DNA of 64,000 nt from an uncultured Desulfuromonadales bacterium (GTDB lineage: Bacteria > Desulfobacterota > Desulfuromonadia > Desulfuromonadales > Geopsychrobacteraceae), in NCBI GenBank assembly GCA_945787295.1, contig CALZHQ010000024.1:1-64000 (forward strand), written 5' to 3'. The notes under the pieces were generated by a model. It ran no database searches. It was not told the origin of the DNA and worked only from the letters and a program-made list of their open reading frames with translations. The stretch's first letter is position 1, and each line of letters starts with the position of its first letter. A program made the translations under genes and the position numbers. Of this stretch, positions 8,911 through 18,100 are shown in pieces.

Positions 8911-8938
8911 TTGCCATATCAGTCTGTCCTGTTATAAT
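8911..8938 (+). promoter_or_regulatory. Sigma-70 promoter of the receiver gene
   Basis: TTGCCA at 8911-8916, 16-bp spacer, perfect TATAAT at 8933-8938. It lies about 45 bp upstream of the receiver start codon, a textbook arrangement. Confidence 0.7.
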
Positions 8939-8985
8939 TTCGAACAATTATGTACACCTGAAATGAGCAAAAGGAGACCTCTCAA

Positions 8986-9339
8986 ATGACAAAGATCCTG
9001 GTTGTTGATGATGAACCCGGCCTGCGGTTGCTATACGCTGCAGAACTGTCCGACGAAGGATATGAGGTCGTTACCGCAGAGAACTGTGAAGAGGCGGCCA
9101 AAGCACTGGAAGATGAGCAGATCGACCTGGTCGTTCTGGATATTCAGATCAAACAGGAAAGCGGTCTGGATATGCTGCAGAAAATCGTCAAAGAACGCAG
9201 CGGCCTGCCGGTCATCCTCTGTAGCGCCTACAATTGCTATAAAGATGATTTTGCTTCATGGCTGGCAGATGCTTATGTGATTAAAAGCTCCAACCTGGAT
9301 GAGCTGAAAGCGGAAATCGCGCGCCTATTGAAGCAATAA
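8986..9339 (+). CDS. Stand-alone response regulator receiver protein
   Basis: A 117-residue single receiver domain. Acidic pocket KILVVDDEPGLRLL, phosphoacceptor aspartate in VVLDIQIKQESGLDML, switch Ser in ILCSAYN, conserved lysine in YVIKSSNLDEL. No output domain and no kinase gene nearby. AAAGGAG precedes the ATG. It has its own strong promoter and is separated by 114 bp from the carbohydrate cluster downstream, so a link to that cluster is only positional. It resembles the minus-strand receiver protein at 3001-3399 in architecture and in the LCS switch motif. Confidence 0.88.
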   Translation: MTKILVVDDEPGLRLLYAAELSDEGYEVVTAENCEEAAKALEDEQIDLVVLDIQIKQESGLDMLQKIVKERSGLPVILCSAYNCYKDDFASWLADAYVIKSSNLDELKAEIARLLKQ

Positions 9340-9453
9340 ACAGCAACAATCGACACTATCTCCATGTCCGCCTGGCAATAACCTAACAAATCAGCAATAT
9401 TATTGTTATTTTGAATCTGACACAATCGGTTTCACTCTGAACTAGGAGGCTTA

Positions 9454-11973
9454 ATGAAAGCTGTCATCATGGCCGGTGGCTTCGGCACTCGCCTGCACCC
9501 TCTATCGATCAAGCTGCCCAAACCGATGGTCCCCCTGTGCAACCGTCCGATCATGCTGCACATTGTCGACCTGCTAAAAAAACATGGCATCACCGAACTG
9601 GTCATGCTGCTATATTTTCAGCCGGAAACGATCAAGAAATTTTTCGGTGACGGCAGCGAGTATGGCGTCGACATCACCTATGTCACCCCGCTGGAAGATC
9701 TCGGCACTGCCGGTGCAGTCAAAGCGGCCGCCCGCCATCTTGACGAACGCTTCATGATCATCAGCGGCGACCTGTTGACCGATTTCAACCTGACCGCTGC
9801 CCTCAATTTCCATGAAGAGAAACAGGCGCAGGCGACTCTGACCCTGACTCCGGTCGCCGATCCTCTGCAGTTTGGCGTTGTCATCACCGACAACAACGGT
9901 GAGATCACCAAGTTTCTGGAGAAACCGGATTGGGGCGAAGTTTTTTCCGACACCATCAATACCGGTATTTACATTCTCGAACCGGAAGTCCTCGACCTGA
10001 TCCCAGAGGGAGAAAATCGCGACTGGTCGAAAGACGTTTTCCCCCAGATGCTCAAACAGAAAGACCGGCTGTTCGGCTGCACCCTGAAAGGCTACTGGCA
10101 AGATATCGGCAATACCGACGCCTACCTGGAAACCTGCAAGGAGATCCTCGCTGCCAAAGTCGAAGTCAATGTTGAAGAGGCACCGGCCAACAACCACAAG
10201 GGACTGTTTCTGGGAGCTGAAGCCAGCATTAACGACGCCAATCTACCTGCACTTGAGGGGATGGTTGTGCTCGGTGACAACACCCGTTTGGTCGGCCTGC
10301 CGAAGCTGAAAAACTGCATGGTCGGGCGCAACTGCACCATTGAAGACGGTGCTGAGTTGGAAGACTCGGTTCTCTGGGACAATGTCTATGTCAAAGCCAA
10401 CGCCAAGATCAAAGGCGCGGTGCTCGGGCAGAATGTTCGCGTCGGCGTCGGTGCAACGATCAAGCAGGGGGTGGTGATCGGCGATGACAGTAAGATCGGC
10501 GCCGATGCAACCATCAATGCGGGTGTAAAAATCTGGCCCAGCAAGATTATCGAGGGGAGCGCAATCGTCACCAACAACCTGATCTGGGGTGAAACCTGGC
10601 GCAAGAGCTTATTTGAAGGCGCCCTGGTTAAAGGTTTGACCAACATCGAACTGACCCCAGAGTTTGCAGCCAAGCTTGGGGCAGCTTACGGCTCGACCCT
10701 GCCGAAAGAGTGCTTTGTGCTGACCGGCCGGGATTCGTTCCGTTCTTCACGGATGCTAAAACGGGCCTTTGTCGGCGGGCTGCTTTCAGCCGGCATCAAC
10801 GTCCGTGACGTCAAACGCCTGCCCTTGCCGGTATTACGTTATAAATTGACCACTTTCGGTGAGGTTGGCGGGGTTCATTTCCGTCAATCACCCCGCGATT
10901 CTGCCGCCACAGAAATCATCTTTTTTGATGAACATGGACTGGAACTCTCATCTGCGGCGGCAAAATCGATCGAGCGGGTTTTCTATAAAGAAAACTTCCG
11001 CCGCGTTCATTACAGCGAACCCGGCAGTATTGCGGAACTACCGAACATCTACAACTACTACCGCGACGGATTTTTACGCGCCCTCGATCGCGACAGCATC
11101 GCCAAAGCCAAACCACGGGTTGTCGTCGACCTTAATCACTCGCCCGCAGCCGAGCTCCTGCCGGCCCTGCTCAATGAAATCGGCTGTGAAGTGATCGAAC
11201 TGAACTCGCATATCGACGAAAACTACATGCCATCGACACTTGAAGATCAGACCGACTCCCTGCAGCGGATGGGCCAGATTGTAACGGCCCTGCAGGCCAC
11301 CGCCGGTTTCTGGCTCGGCCCCTCCGGGGAGCGCGCTATCTACATCGACAGCAGCGGCAGAATTATCCCGCAGATAGAGATCCTGACCCTGCTATCAGCG
11401 CTGACTTCAAAATCCCGACAAGAGGGCGCCATCGCTATTCCGATCGCGGCACCACACACCATTGACGAGGTTGCTCGGGAACAAAGAATCCAAGTCATCC
11501 GCACCAAGGGTGACGGCCGTTCACTCGGTGTTGCCGCCAGCGACAGCAACGTCCATCTTGCAGGTGACTTGGAAGGCAGGATCGCCTTCACCATCTTCCA
11601 ACCACATTTCGATGCCCTGTTTGCAATCGCCAAGACCCTGGAATTGATGGCCAGAACCGAGGAAACCCTGGCGGGCCTGCATCAGAAGATTCCGCAACGC
11701 CCCTACCGCAAGATCCAGTTACCCTGCGGTTGGGAATGCAAGGGTGGCATCATGCGCTTGATGAATGAAGCGACCACCGACCTGCAGACCACCTTTGTCG
11801 ACGGCGTAAAAGTGCATTTCGGTGATGACTGGGTGCTGGTCGTTCCTGACCCTTATCGCCCGCTGGTCCACATTCTGGCGGAAGCCAGCAAGGAAGAAAA
11901 GGTCGAGGCTCTGCTGGAAGAGTACCGGGAAAAAGTTGAACAATGGCTGTCGCTGCTGCAGAATCCGGCATGA
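9454..11973 (+). CDS. Nucleotidyltransferase/phosphomannomutase-like fusion protein
   Basis: An 839-residue three-part protein, usually annotated mannose-1-phosphate guanylyltransferase/phosphomannomutase. Residues 1-235: sugar-nucleotide transferase, with AGGFGTRLHPLS...PKPMVPL at the start and SGDLLTDFNL carrying the metal aspartate. About 255-370: left-handed beta-helix hexapeptide repeats. About 410-839: phosphohexomutase fold. In this last part the phosphoserine loop (usually TASHNP) reads HFRQSP at residues 475-480, and the metal loop (usually DGDxDR) reads GPSGER at 622-627, so mutase activity is doubtful. AGGAGG precedes the ATG. The GH57 gene overlaps its stop (ATGA). The context is glycogen or nucleotide-sugar metabolism; the nucleotide specificity is not visible. 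Confidence 0.88.
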   Translation: MKAVIMAGGFGTRLHPLSIKLPKPMVPLCNRPIMLHIVDLLKKHGITELVMLLYFQPETIKKFFGDGSEYGVDITYVTPLEDLGTAGAVKAAARHLDERFMIISGDLLTDFNLTAALNFHEEKQAQATLTLTPVADPLQFGVVITDNNGEITKFLEKPDWGEVFSDTINTGIYILEPEVLDLIPEGENRDWSKDVFPQMLKQKDRLFGCTLKGYWQDIGNTDAYLETCKEILAAKVEVNVEEAPANNHKGLFLGAEASINDANLPALEGMVVLGDNTRLVGLPKLKNCMVGRNCTIEDGAELEDSVLWDNVYVKANAKIKGAVLGQNVRVGVGATIKQGVVIGDDSKIGADATINAGVKIWPSKIIEGSAIVTNNLIWGETWRKSLFEGALVKGLTNIELTPEFAAKLGAAYGSTLPKECFVLTGRDSFRSSRMLKRAFVGGLLSAGINVRDVKRLPLPVLRYKLTTFGEVGGVHFRQSPRDSAATEIIFFDEHGLELSSAAAKSIERVFYKENFRRVHYSEPGSIAELPNIYNYYRDGFLRALDRDSIAKAKPRVVVDLNHSPAAELLPALLNEIGCEVIELNSHIDENYMPSTLEDQTDSLQRMGQIVTALQATAGFWLGPSGERAIYIDSSGRIIPQIEILTLLSALTSKSRQEGAIAIPIAAPHTIDEVAREQRIQVIRTKGDGRSLGVAASDSNVHLAGDLEGRIAFTIFQPHFDALFAIAKTLELMARTEETLAGLHQKIPQRPYRKIQLPCGWECKGGIMRLMNEATTDLQTTFVDGVKVHFGDDWVLVVPDPYRPLVHILAEASKEEKVEALLEEYREKVEQWLSLLQNPA

Positions 11974-14084
11974 AAAAAAAGCTGCAAGTCTGCATTCTCT
12001 GGCATATGCACCAACCCGACTACCGGGATCCGGTCAGTGGTCAGACCCTGCTGCCCTGGACCTGGTTGCACGGGGTCAAAGATTACGGTGAGATGCTGGA
12101 GACAATCGCCGAAACTGACGCCCGGGTCACCGTCAACATGGTTCCAACCCTGCTTGAACAGTTGGAGCGTTATGCCGACGGCAGTGATCAGGATCGTTGG
12201 CTGGAGTTGGCCACGCAAAATCCGGCCAGGCTGAATGACAGCGAGCGACAGTTCATCGTTGAGCAGTTTTTTTCCGTCAATGAAGAAACCCAGATTCTGC
12301 CCAACCGCCGCTATCATCAACTCTATCGCTTGCGCGGCACCGGAACTATTCCTAGTGCTGAAAAATTCCACGAACAGGATTTGCGTGACCTGCAGGTCTG
12401 GTTCCTACTGGCCTGGACCGGCTCCCACCTGCGGCGTAAAAACCAGGTTGTTGCCGACCTCTTGCAGCAGGGAGATAATTTTTCCGAGGAACAGAAACAA
12501 CAGCTGCTCGATTGCTGCCATGCCGAAGTCGGGCGGGTCATCGCGCTTCATCGCGAACTGGAAGAGAAGCAGCAGATAGAAATCTCGGTCACCCCCTATG
12601 CCCATCCGATCCTGCCGCTGCTCTGTGACTTACGCATGGCCCAGAACCCGAGCCCGGGGCTGCCGCTGCCGGGGGTCGACTTCCGCCATCCCGAAGACGC
12701 CCGCCTGCAGGTTCGTGAAGGATTGCAGACCGCCAACCGGATTCTCGGCAAACGGCCACGCGGCATGTGGCCGGCAGAGGGCGCGGTCAGCGAAGCGGCC
12801 GCCGATCTGCTCCGTGAAGAGGGGGCCCTCTGGGCGGCCACCGATGAAGACATCCTGGCCCGCAGTCTCGATGCGGGGCTGCAGGATCGGCGCAAGCTTT
12901 ACCGCATTTACAGCTATAATAAGCTGCCGATACTGTTCCGCGACCGGGAGATCTCCGATCGGATCGGCTTTCTTTATGCCGGCTGGGAGGCGAATGAAGC
13001 GATAGACGATCTGGTAAAGCGCTTGCACAACATCGCCAGGCAGAACCCCGGCGGCACCGTGGCCATTATCCTCGATGGCGAGAACTGCTGGGAGCGCTAC
13101 GAAGATAACGGCTACCCCTTCCTGCGCGATTTTTATCAGGCCCTGCAGCAGGACAATCTGCTGCAGATGAGTACAATCAAGGATGCGCTGGCGACCAGTG
13201 AGCCGACGCCCTTATCCCGCTTGGCCGCCGGTTCCTGGATCCGCTCAGACTTCACCACCTGGATCGGTCACCCGGAGGAAAACCTTGCCTGGGAACTGTT
13301 GCAGAAGAGCCGGGCGGAAATTATCGGTGACGAGATCGAACTAGCCCTGCAGCACCCGGATCAGCCGTTGCCGGAAATGGTCCGTGAATTACTGCGCGCC
13401 GAGGGGAGCGACTGGTTCTGGTGGTTTGGTGACGAACATGTCACGGCACAGGCGGATATTTTTGACCGGCTGTTCCGCTTGCATCTTGAAGCTCTCTACC
13501 ATATCAAGGGATTAACCGTCCCGGCCCGCTTGCACCAATGGATCAAACCTCCAACCACCACGGTTGAAGGGATCGAACCGAGTGCCTGCTTTACGCCCGA
13601 TATCGATGGCCGCATCGGCGATTATTTTGAATGGCTAGCCGCTGGCCGGATCGACCTGTCTGCCGGTGGCGCCATGTATGCCAGCCGCGAAAGTTTGCAG
13701 GCAGTTCATTACGGCTACGATCAGCAGCAACTCTATTTCCGTTTCGATCAAGCCGAACTGTTACGGCATTTGTGTGGCGGAAACGGTTGCTTCGAACTGC
13801 GGATATCGGGCCAGCAACTGTTTCACCTGCGCTACTCATTTTCCGCTCAGTCCCTGGCAATCTCTGCAGCGGGTAAAAAACTCGGCTCAGGCACAGCTGT
13901 AAGCCAGCAGGTTTTGGAGCTTGCCGTTCCTCTCGAAGTTCTACAACTGCAACCGGGAGAGAAACTCAGCCTGAGCTGCCACGCACTCCAGGATGAACGC
14001 GAAAACGGCCGCTGGCCGACGGAAGGCAGTGCAAGTTTCTGTTATCGCGGTTGCGCGCTCGATGAAGAAAACTGGTCAGTTTAA
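11970..14084 (+). CDS. Glycoside hydrolase family 57 alpha-glucan enzyme
   Basis: A 704-residue GH57 protein acting on alpha-glucans (amylase, amylopullulanase or transferase). Family regions seen: region 1 LWHMHQPDYRD at the N-terminus; region 3 GMWPAEGAV near residue 265, carrying the nucleophile Glu; region 4 IILDGENCWERY near 370, carrying the acid/base Asp; region 5 TWIGHPEE near 430. A C-terminal part of about 200 residues has beta-rich character. No signal peptide, so cytoplasmic glycogen turnover is more likely than starch digestion. The start is the ATG overlapping the previous stop as ATGA; an in-frame upstream alternative at 11943 is less likely. galT follows after 17 bp. Confidence 0.9.
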   Translation: MKKKLQVCILWHMHQPDYRDPVSGQTLLPWTWLHGVKDYGEMLETIAETDARVTVNMVPTLLEQLERYADGSDQDRWLELATQNPARLNDSERQFIVEQFFSVNEETQILPNRRYHQLYRLRGTGTIPSAEKFHEQDLRDLQVWFLLAWTGSHLRRKNQVVADLLQQGDNFSEEQKQQLLDCCHAEVGRVIALHRELEEKQQIEISVTPYAHPILPLLCDLRMAQNPSPGLPLPGVDFRHPEDARLQVREGLQTANRILGKRPRGMWPAEGAVSEAAADLLREEGALWAATDEDILARSLDAGLQDRRKLYRIYSYNKLPILFRDREISDRIGFLYAGWEANEAIDDLVKRLHNIARQNPGGTVAIILDGENCWERYEDNGYPFLRDFYQALQQDNLLQMSTIKDALATSEPTPLSRLAAGSWIRSDFTTWIGHPEENLAWELLQKSRAEIIGDEIELALQHPDQPLPEMVRELLRAEGSDWFWWFGDEHVTAQADIFDRLFRLHLEALYHIKGLTVPARLHQWIKPPTTTVEGIEPSACFTPDIDGRIGDYFEWLAAGRIDLSAGGAMYASRESLQAVHYGYDQQQLYFRFDQAELLRHLCGGNGCFELRISGQQLFHLRYSFSAQSLAISAAGKKLGSGTAVSQQVLELAVPLEVLQLQPGEKLSLSCHALQDERENGRWPTEGSASFCYRGCALDEENWSV

Positions 14085-14101
14085 ACGGGAAAGGACCAAA
14101 C

Positions 14102-15142
14102 GTGTCTGAATTACGCTGGGATCCATTAAAAAACAACTGGACGATCATTACCAAAGGGCGCGGTCGCCGACCGCAGGATTTTCTACAGCAACGCGCCCAG
14201 GTGCAGATGACGGCCTGCCCTTTCTGCAATGGCAACGAAGACAAGACCCCGCCGGAAATCTATGCCGTGCGGCCGCACGGCAGCAAAGCGAATCAAAAAG
14301 GCTGGCAGGTCAGGGTCATCCCGAACAAATTTCCGGCCTTGCGCATTGAGGGCGAACTGGAAAATCGTGCCGAAGGCTTGTACGACCGGATGAACGGCAT
14401 CGGTGCCCATGAGGTGATTATCGAACACCCGGACCATGAACGAACCATGGCCGACCTGACGACCGAAGAGCTGGCAGAAGTTCTTAAGGCCTATCGTACC
14501 CGAATGCTCGATCTCCGCAGAGACAGTCGCTTCCGCTACATCTTCGTCTTCAAAAACTTCGGCATTGAAGCCTCAGCCAACGTGCCGCACTCTCATTCAC
14601 AACTGATTGCGGTGCCGCTTATCCCACCAATGATCGCCACCGAGCTTAACTCCTGCCGCGAACACTTTGCCCGTAAACAGCGTTGCCTGGTTTGTGATCT
14701 GCTGAGACAGGAAAGAGAAACCAAACAGCGGGTTGTCCGCGACGATGGAAATTTCCTCGTCTATGCCCCTTATGCGTCAAGCTCGCCGTTCGAGCTGCTG
14801 ATCGCTCCCCTCGAGCACAGTCACGACTTCACGTTGCTGACCGATCAGCAATTGCTCTTGCTGGCAGATGCCCTGGGTGATACATTGCGCCGTCTGCGTT
14901 CGATATTGCGCGATCCGCCTTTCTCTTTTATCCTGCACAGCGCGCCGCCGATGCACTTACGTTGGGGACGTCCCGATTACTGGGCCTCTCTCCCCTCCGA
15001 TTATCACTGGCATATTGAGATTGCCCCAAAACTAACTAACGTCGCCGGCTTCGAATGGGGCTCAGGATTTCAGATGAACCCGACGCCACCAGAGGAAGCT
15101 GCCGAGTTTTTACGCCAGGCAGACCCTTCGGTCAGCTACTGA
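14102..15142 (+). CDS. galT: Galactose-1-phosphate uridylyltransferase
   Basis: Exchanges UMP between UDP-glucose and hexose 1-phosphate. The 346 residues match the family. The N-terminus reads LRWDPLKNNWTIITKGRGRRPQDF and a zinc-type CPFCNGNEDKTP follows. The catalytic HxHxQ motif is NVPHSHSQLIAVP near residue 163. A second CxxC (RCLVCDLL) and the C-terminal YHWHIEIAPKL are also typical. It starts with GTG, with AAAGGA about 8 bp upstream. In this cluster it may work with the upstream nucleotidyltransferase to feed sugar nucleotides to glycogen synthesis; related GalT-like enzymes act as ADP-glucose phosphorylases, which remains possible here. Confidence 0.9.
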   Translation: MSELRWDPLKNNWTIITKGRGRRPQDFLQQRAQVQMTACPFCNGNEDKTPPEIYAVRPHGSKANQKGWQVRVIPNKFPALRIEGELENRAEGLYDRMNGIGAHEVIIEHPDHERTMADLTTEELAEVLKAYRTRMLDLRRDSRFRYIFVFKNFGIEASANVPHSHSQLIAVPLIPPMIATELNSCREHFARKQRCLVCDLLRQERETKQRVVRDDGNFLVYAPYASSSPFELLIAPLEHSHDFTLLTDQQLLLLADALGDTLRRLRSILRDPPFSFILHSAPPMHLRWGRPDYWASLPSDYHWHIEIAPKLTNVAGFEWGSGFQMNPTPPEEAAEFLRQADPSVSY

Positions 15143-15145
15143 TAG

Positions 15146-18100
15146 ATGGATATGACAGACTCATTTAACAAACAGCTCTTCCCGTTCGGCTTCCACTGTG
15201 GTCACAGTTTCTGGAACCGGCTGCACCTGACCAGCCATTTTCGTCAATCTCCACAACCGACGAAAACCTACCTGCGTCAACTGATCGCCGAGGAACTCCG
15301 CAAGGCAGAAACCGATAGTTTATCCGCCGCCGAGCTCGAACTGCTGGCGACCATCAACCAGGTCCTGCGACAGATCGGCCGACACTTTTTCCAGCATCGG
15401 AACTGTCGGATTAACCGTCAGCACCTCAGTGCCGACAATGTCGAAATGGCGCTTCCGGAACTGGAAAAAACTCTCCAGCACTTTCTGCAGCTGTTTCCGG
15501 CTTTGCCGATCGAACTGCAGGAAGTTACCCCTTCCGGACTTTTAGAAAAAACTGAACAGCAGAACAATCTGAACGAATTGGTCCTTGAATTATTTATTCT
15601 ACATACCCAAAGTCAGAATCGGGCGATAAAATCGGCGCAGATGCTGTTCCTTTCCGAAGAACGGCAATTACGCCAGAGCTGTCGATACGACCTGCAGTTA
15701 CAACAGATCGATCGAGCCCTGCCGGAACTTGACGACGGCACCGGTCAACGCCCGGCGTCTCTGTTTGCTCGCCTGCTGGAACCACTGCAACAGGGTGACA
15801 GCTTGCAGCAACAATTGCAGTTTTTACAGCAAGAGTGGGCAGCGATTCTGCCGGAAGAATTAAGGGCACGGATCAGCAGCGCTATCGCAATCTTTGAGCA
15901 GGAGGGGATCATCCCAGGATTCCCCGGGGAGCCGGAAACCATCCCCCTCGATCCAGCCTTTTTCGCTGACCAGGAATATGCCAATTTCACTGCCGACCTC
16001 GATTGGATGCCACGCACTGTTCTGTTGGCCAAATCGACCTATGTCTGGCTGCAGCAGTTATCCCGCAAATATCACCGCCAGATCCAGAGACTCGATCAGA
16101 TCCCGGACGAAGAACTGGACGATCTGGCAAATAGCGGTTTCAGTAGCCTCTGGTTAATCGGCATCTGGCAACGCTCAAAAGCCTCGCTGAAAATCAAAAA
16201 CCTCTGTGGCCAACTGCAGGTCGCCGCTTCCGCTTACGCGATCGATGATTATCGGATTGCCGATGATCTCGGCGGCGACGGAGCGCTCGAGAACCTGCGC
16301 CATCGCTGTCGACACCGGGGCATCGATCTGGCCTGCGACGTGGTCACCAACCACACCGGGATCGAGTCAGCCTGGCTGCGGGAGCATCCTGACTGGTTTA
16401 TCCAGGCCAGTCACCCGCCTTATCCTGGCTACCGTTTTACTGGCCCCGATCTGAGCGAAAGCCCTGATTATGCAATTCAGATCGAGGATGGTTATTACAA
16501 TCACAGTGAAGCAGCCGTGGTCTGCCGCTATCAGCATCGCCACACCGGAGAAGTCCGTTATCTTTATCATGGCAATGATGGCACCCACTTGCCCTGGAAT
16601 GACACAGCGCAACTGAACTACCTGCTGCCGGCAGTTCGCGAAGCGATGATCGGTTTGATCATCGCAGTTGCCAAGCGCTTTCGGGTGATCCGTTTTGATG
16701 CCGCCATGACTCTGGCCAAGCGCCACTTCCAGAGACTCTGGTTTCCTCAGCCGGGTGGCGGCGAAGGGGTCCCGTCGCGCAGTGACTACGCCATGGCGAA
16801 TGAGGAGTTTCATCGCCTGTTTCCGATTGAATTCTGGCGTGAACTGGTCGACCGGATCCGTGAGCAGGCCCCGGACACCCTGCTGATTGCCGAAGCCTTC
16901 TGGCTGATGGAAGGCTACTTTGTCCGCACCCTCGGCATGCACCGGGTTTACAACAGCGCCTTTATGAACATGTTGAAGCGGGAAGAGAACGAGAAATACC
17001 GGCAGACGCTGAAAAATATCCTCGCCTTCGAACCGGCGATTCTCCAGCGCTTCGTCAACTTTATGAGCAACCCGGATGAGAAACCGGCGATCGAGCAGTT
17101 TGGTCGTGACGACAAATACTTCTGCGTCGCCACCATGCTGGCGACCATGCCTGGCTTACCGATGTTCGGACACGGTCAAATCGAAGGTTATCAAGAAAAG
17201 TATGGCATGGAGTACCTGACCCCACGCTGGCAGGAGGAAGTCGACCAGCACCTGGTGGCGCGGCACCAGCGCCAGATTTTCCCTTTACTGCGTCGCAGAG
17301 CCTTGTTCAGTGGCGCTGAAGATTTTCAACTTTATGATTTCGTCTCTGAATATGGCGTCGAAGAGAATGTCTATGCCTACAGCAACCGGCTGAGCTCGCA
17401 AAATGTCCTGATCCTCTGCAACAACTCGCCGCACCAGATAACCGGGCGGATCGGTACCCCCGCCCAGCGCTCAGACAATCAGGAAAAAAACTTCGTCGCA
17501 GCCTGTCAGCTTAATTTAAATGGCGACTTTGTCATTGCCACCGACCTCAGCCAGCGACAGCAATATTTATTGCCGACAGGAGATATCCAGCAAGGTGGTC
17601 AGCTCACCCTGCCGCCGTACGCCAGTCGGGTGATGACAGATTTCCAAACGGTGACAGACTCTGACGGACGCTGGCAAACTCTCTGGCTGCGGCACGTCAA
17701 TAGCGGCCGACCAAACCTGTTCGCAGATCACGAAGCGCTGCTGATCGAAACAGTTGTTCGGCTGGGGAAAGACCTTCTCGACATTCCGCGACCGGACCGG
17801 TCTAAGCGAAAAACCGCACAACTGTGCAAGCAACTGGTTGCGGAATTTGAAAGTCAGGCGTTAAGTCATTATTCAGCGCAACAGATGCTGAAGCTTTTCG
17901 TCCGCAGCAATTTCAATACTGAAAATGAACTGAGCGAAAAACTCATTAAAGAGTTCATCAATACTGCGAGAGTCGATTTTCTAACTGAGCAAAACTCTCA
18001 TTATAATTGGCTGGATCGGTCATTTAACCAGCAAGGCTGGCGAAAACTCCTCAAATGCAATTATTATAATGAAGATGACTACTTCAATCAGGAGTCATTC

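Noticed and set aside
9365..9453. Short AT palindrome CAATATTATTG upstream of the nucleotidyltransferase fusion
   Set aside because: Too short and AT rich to distinguish from chance; no convincing -35/-10 pair accompanies it.
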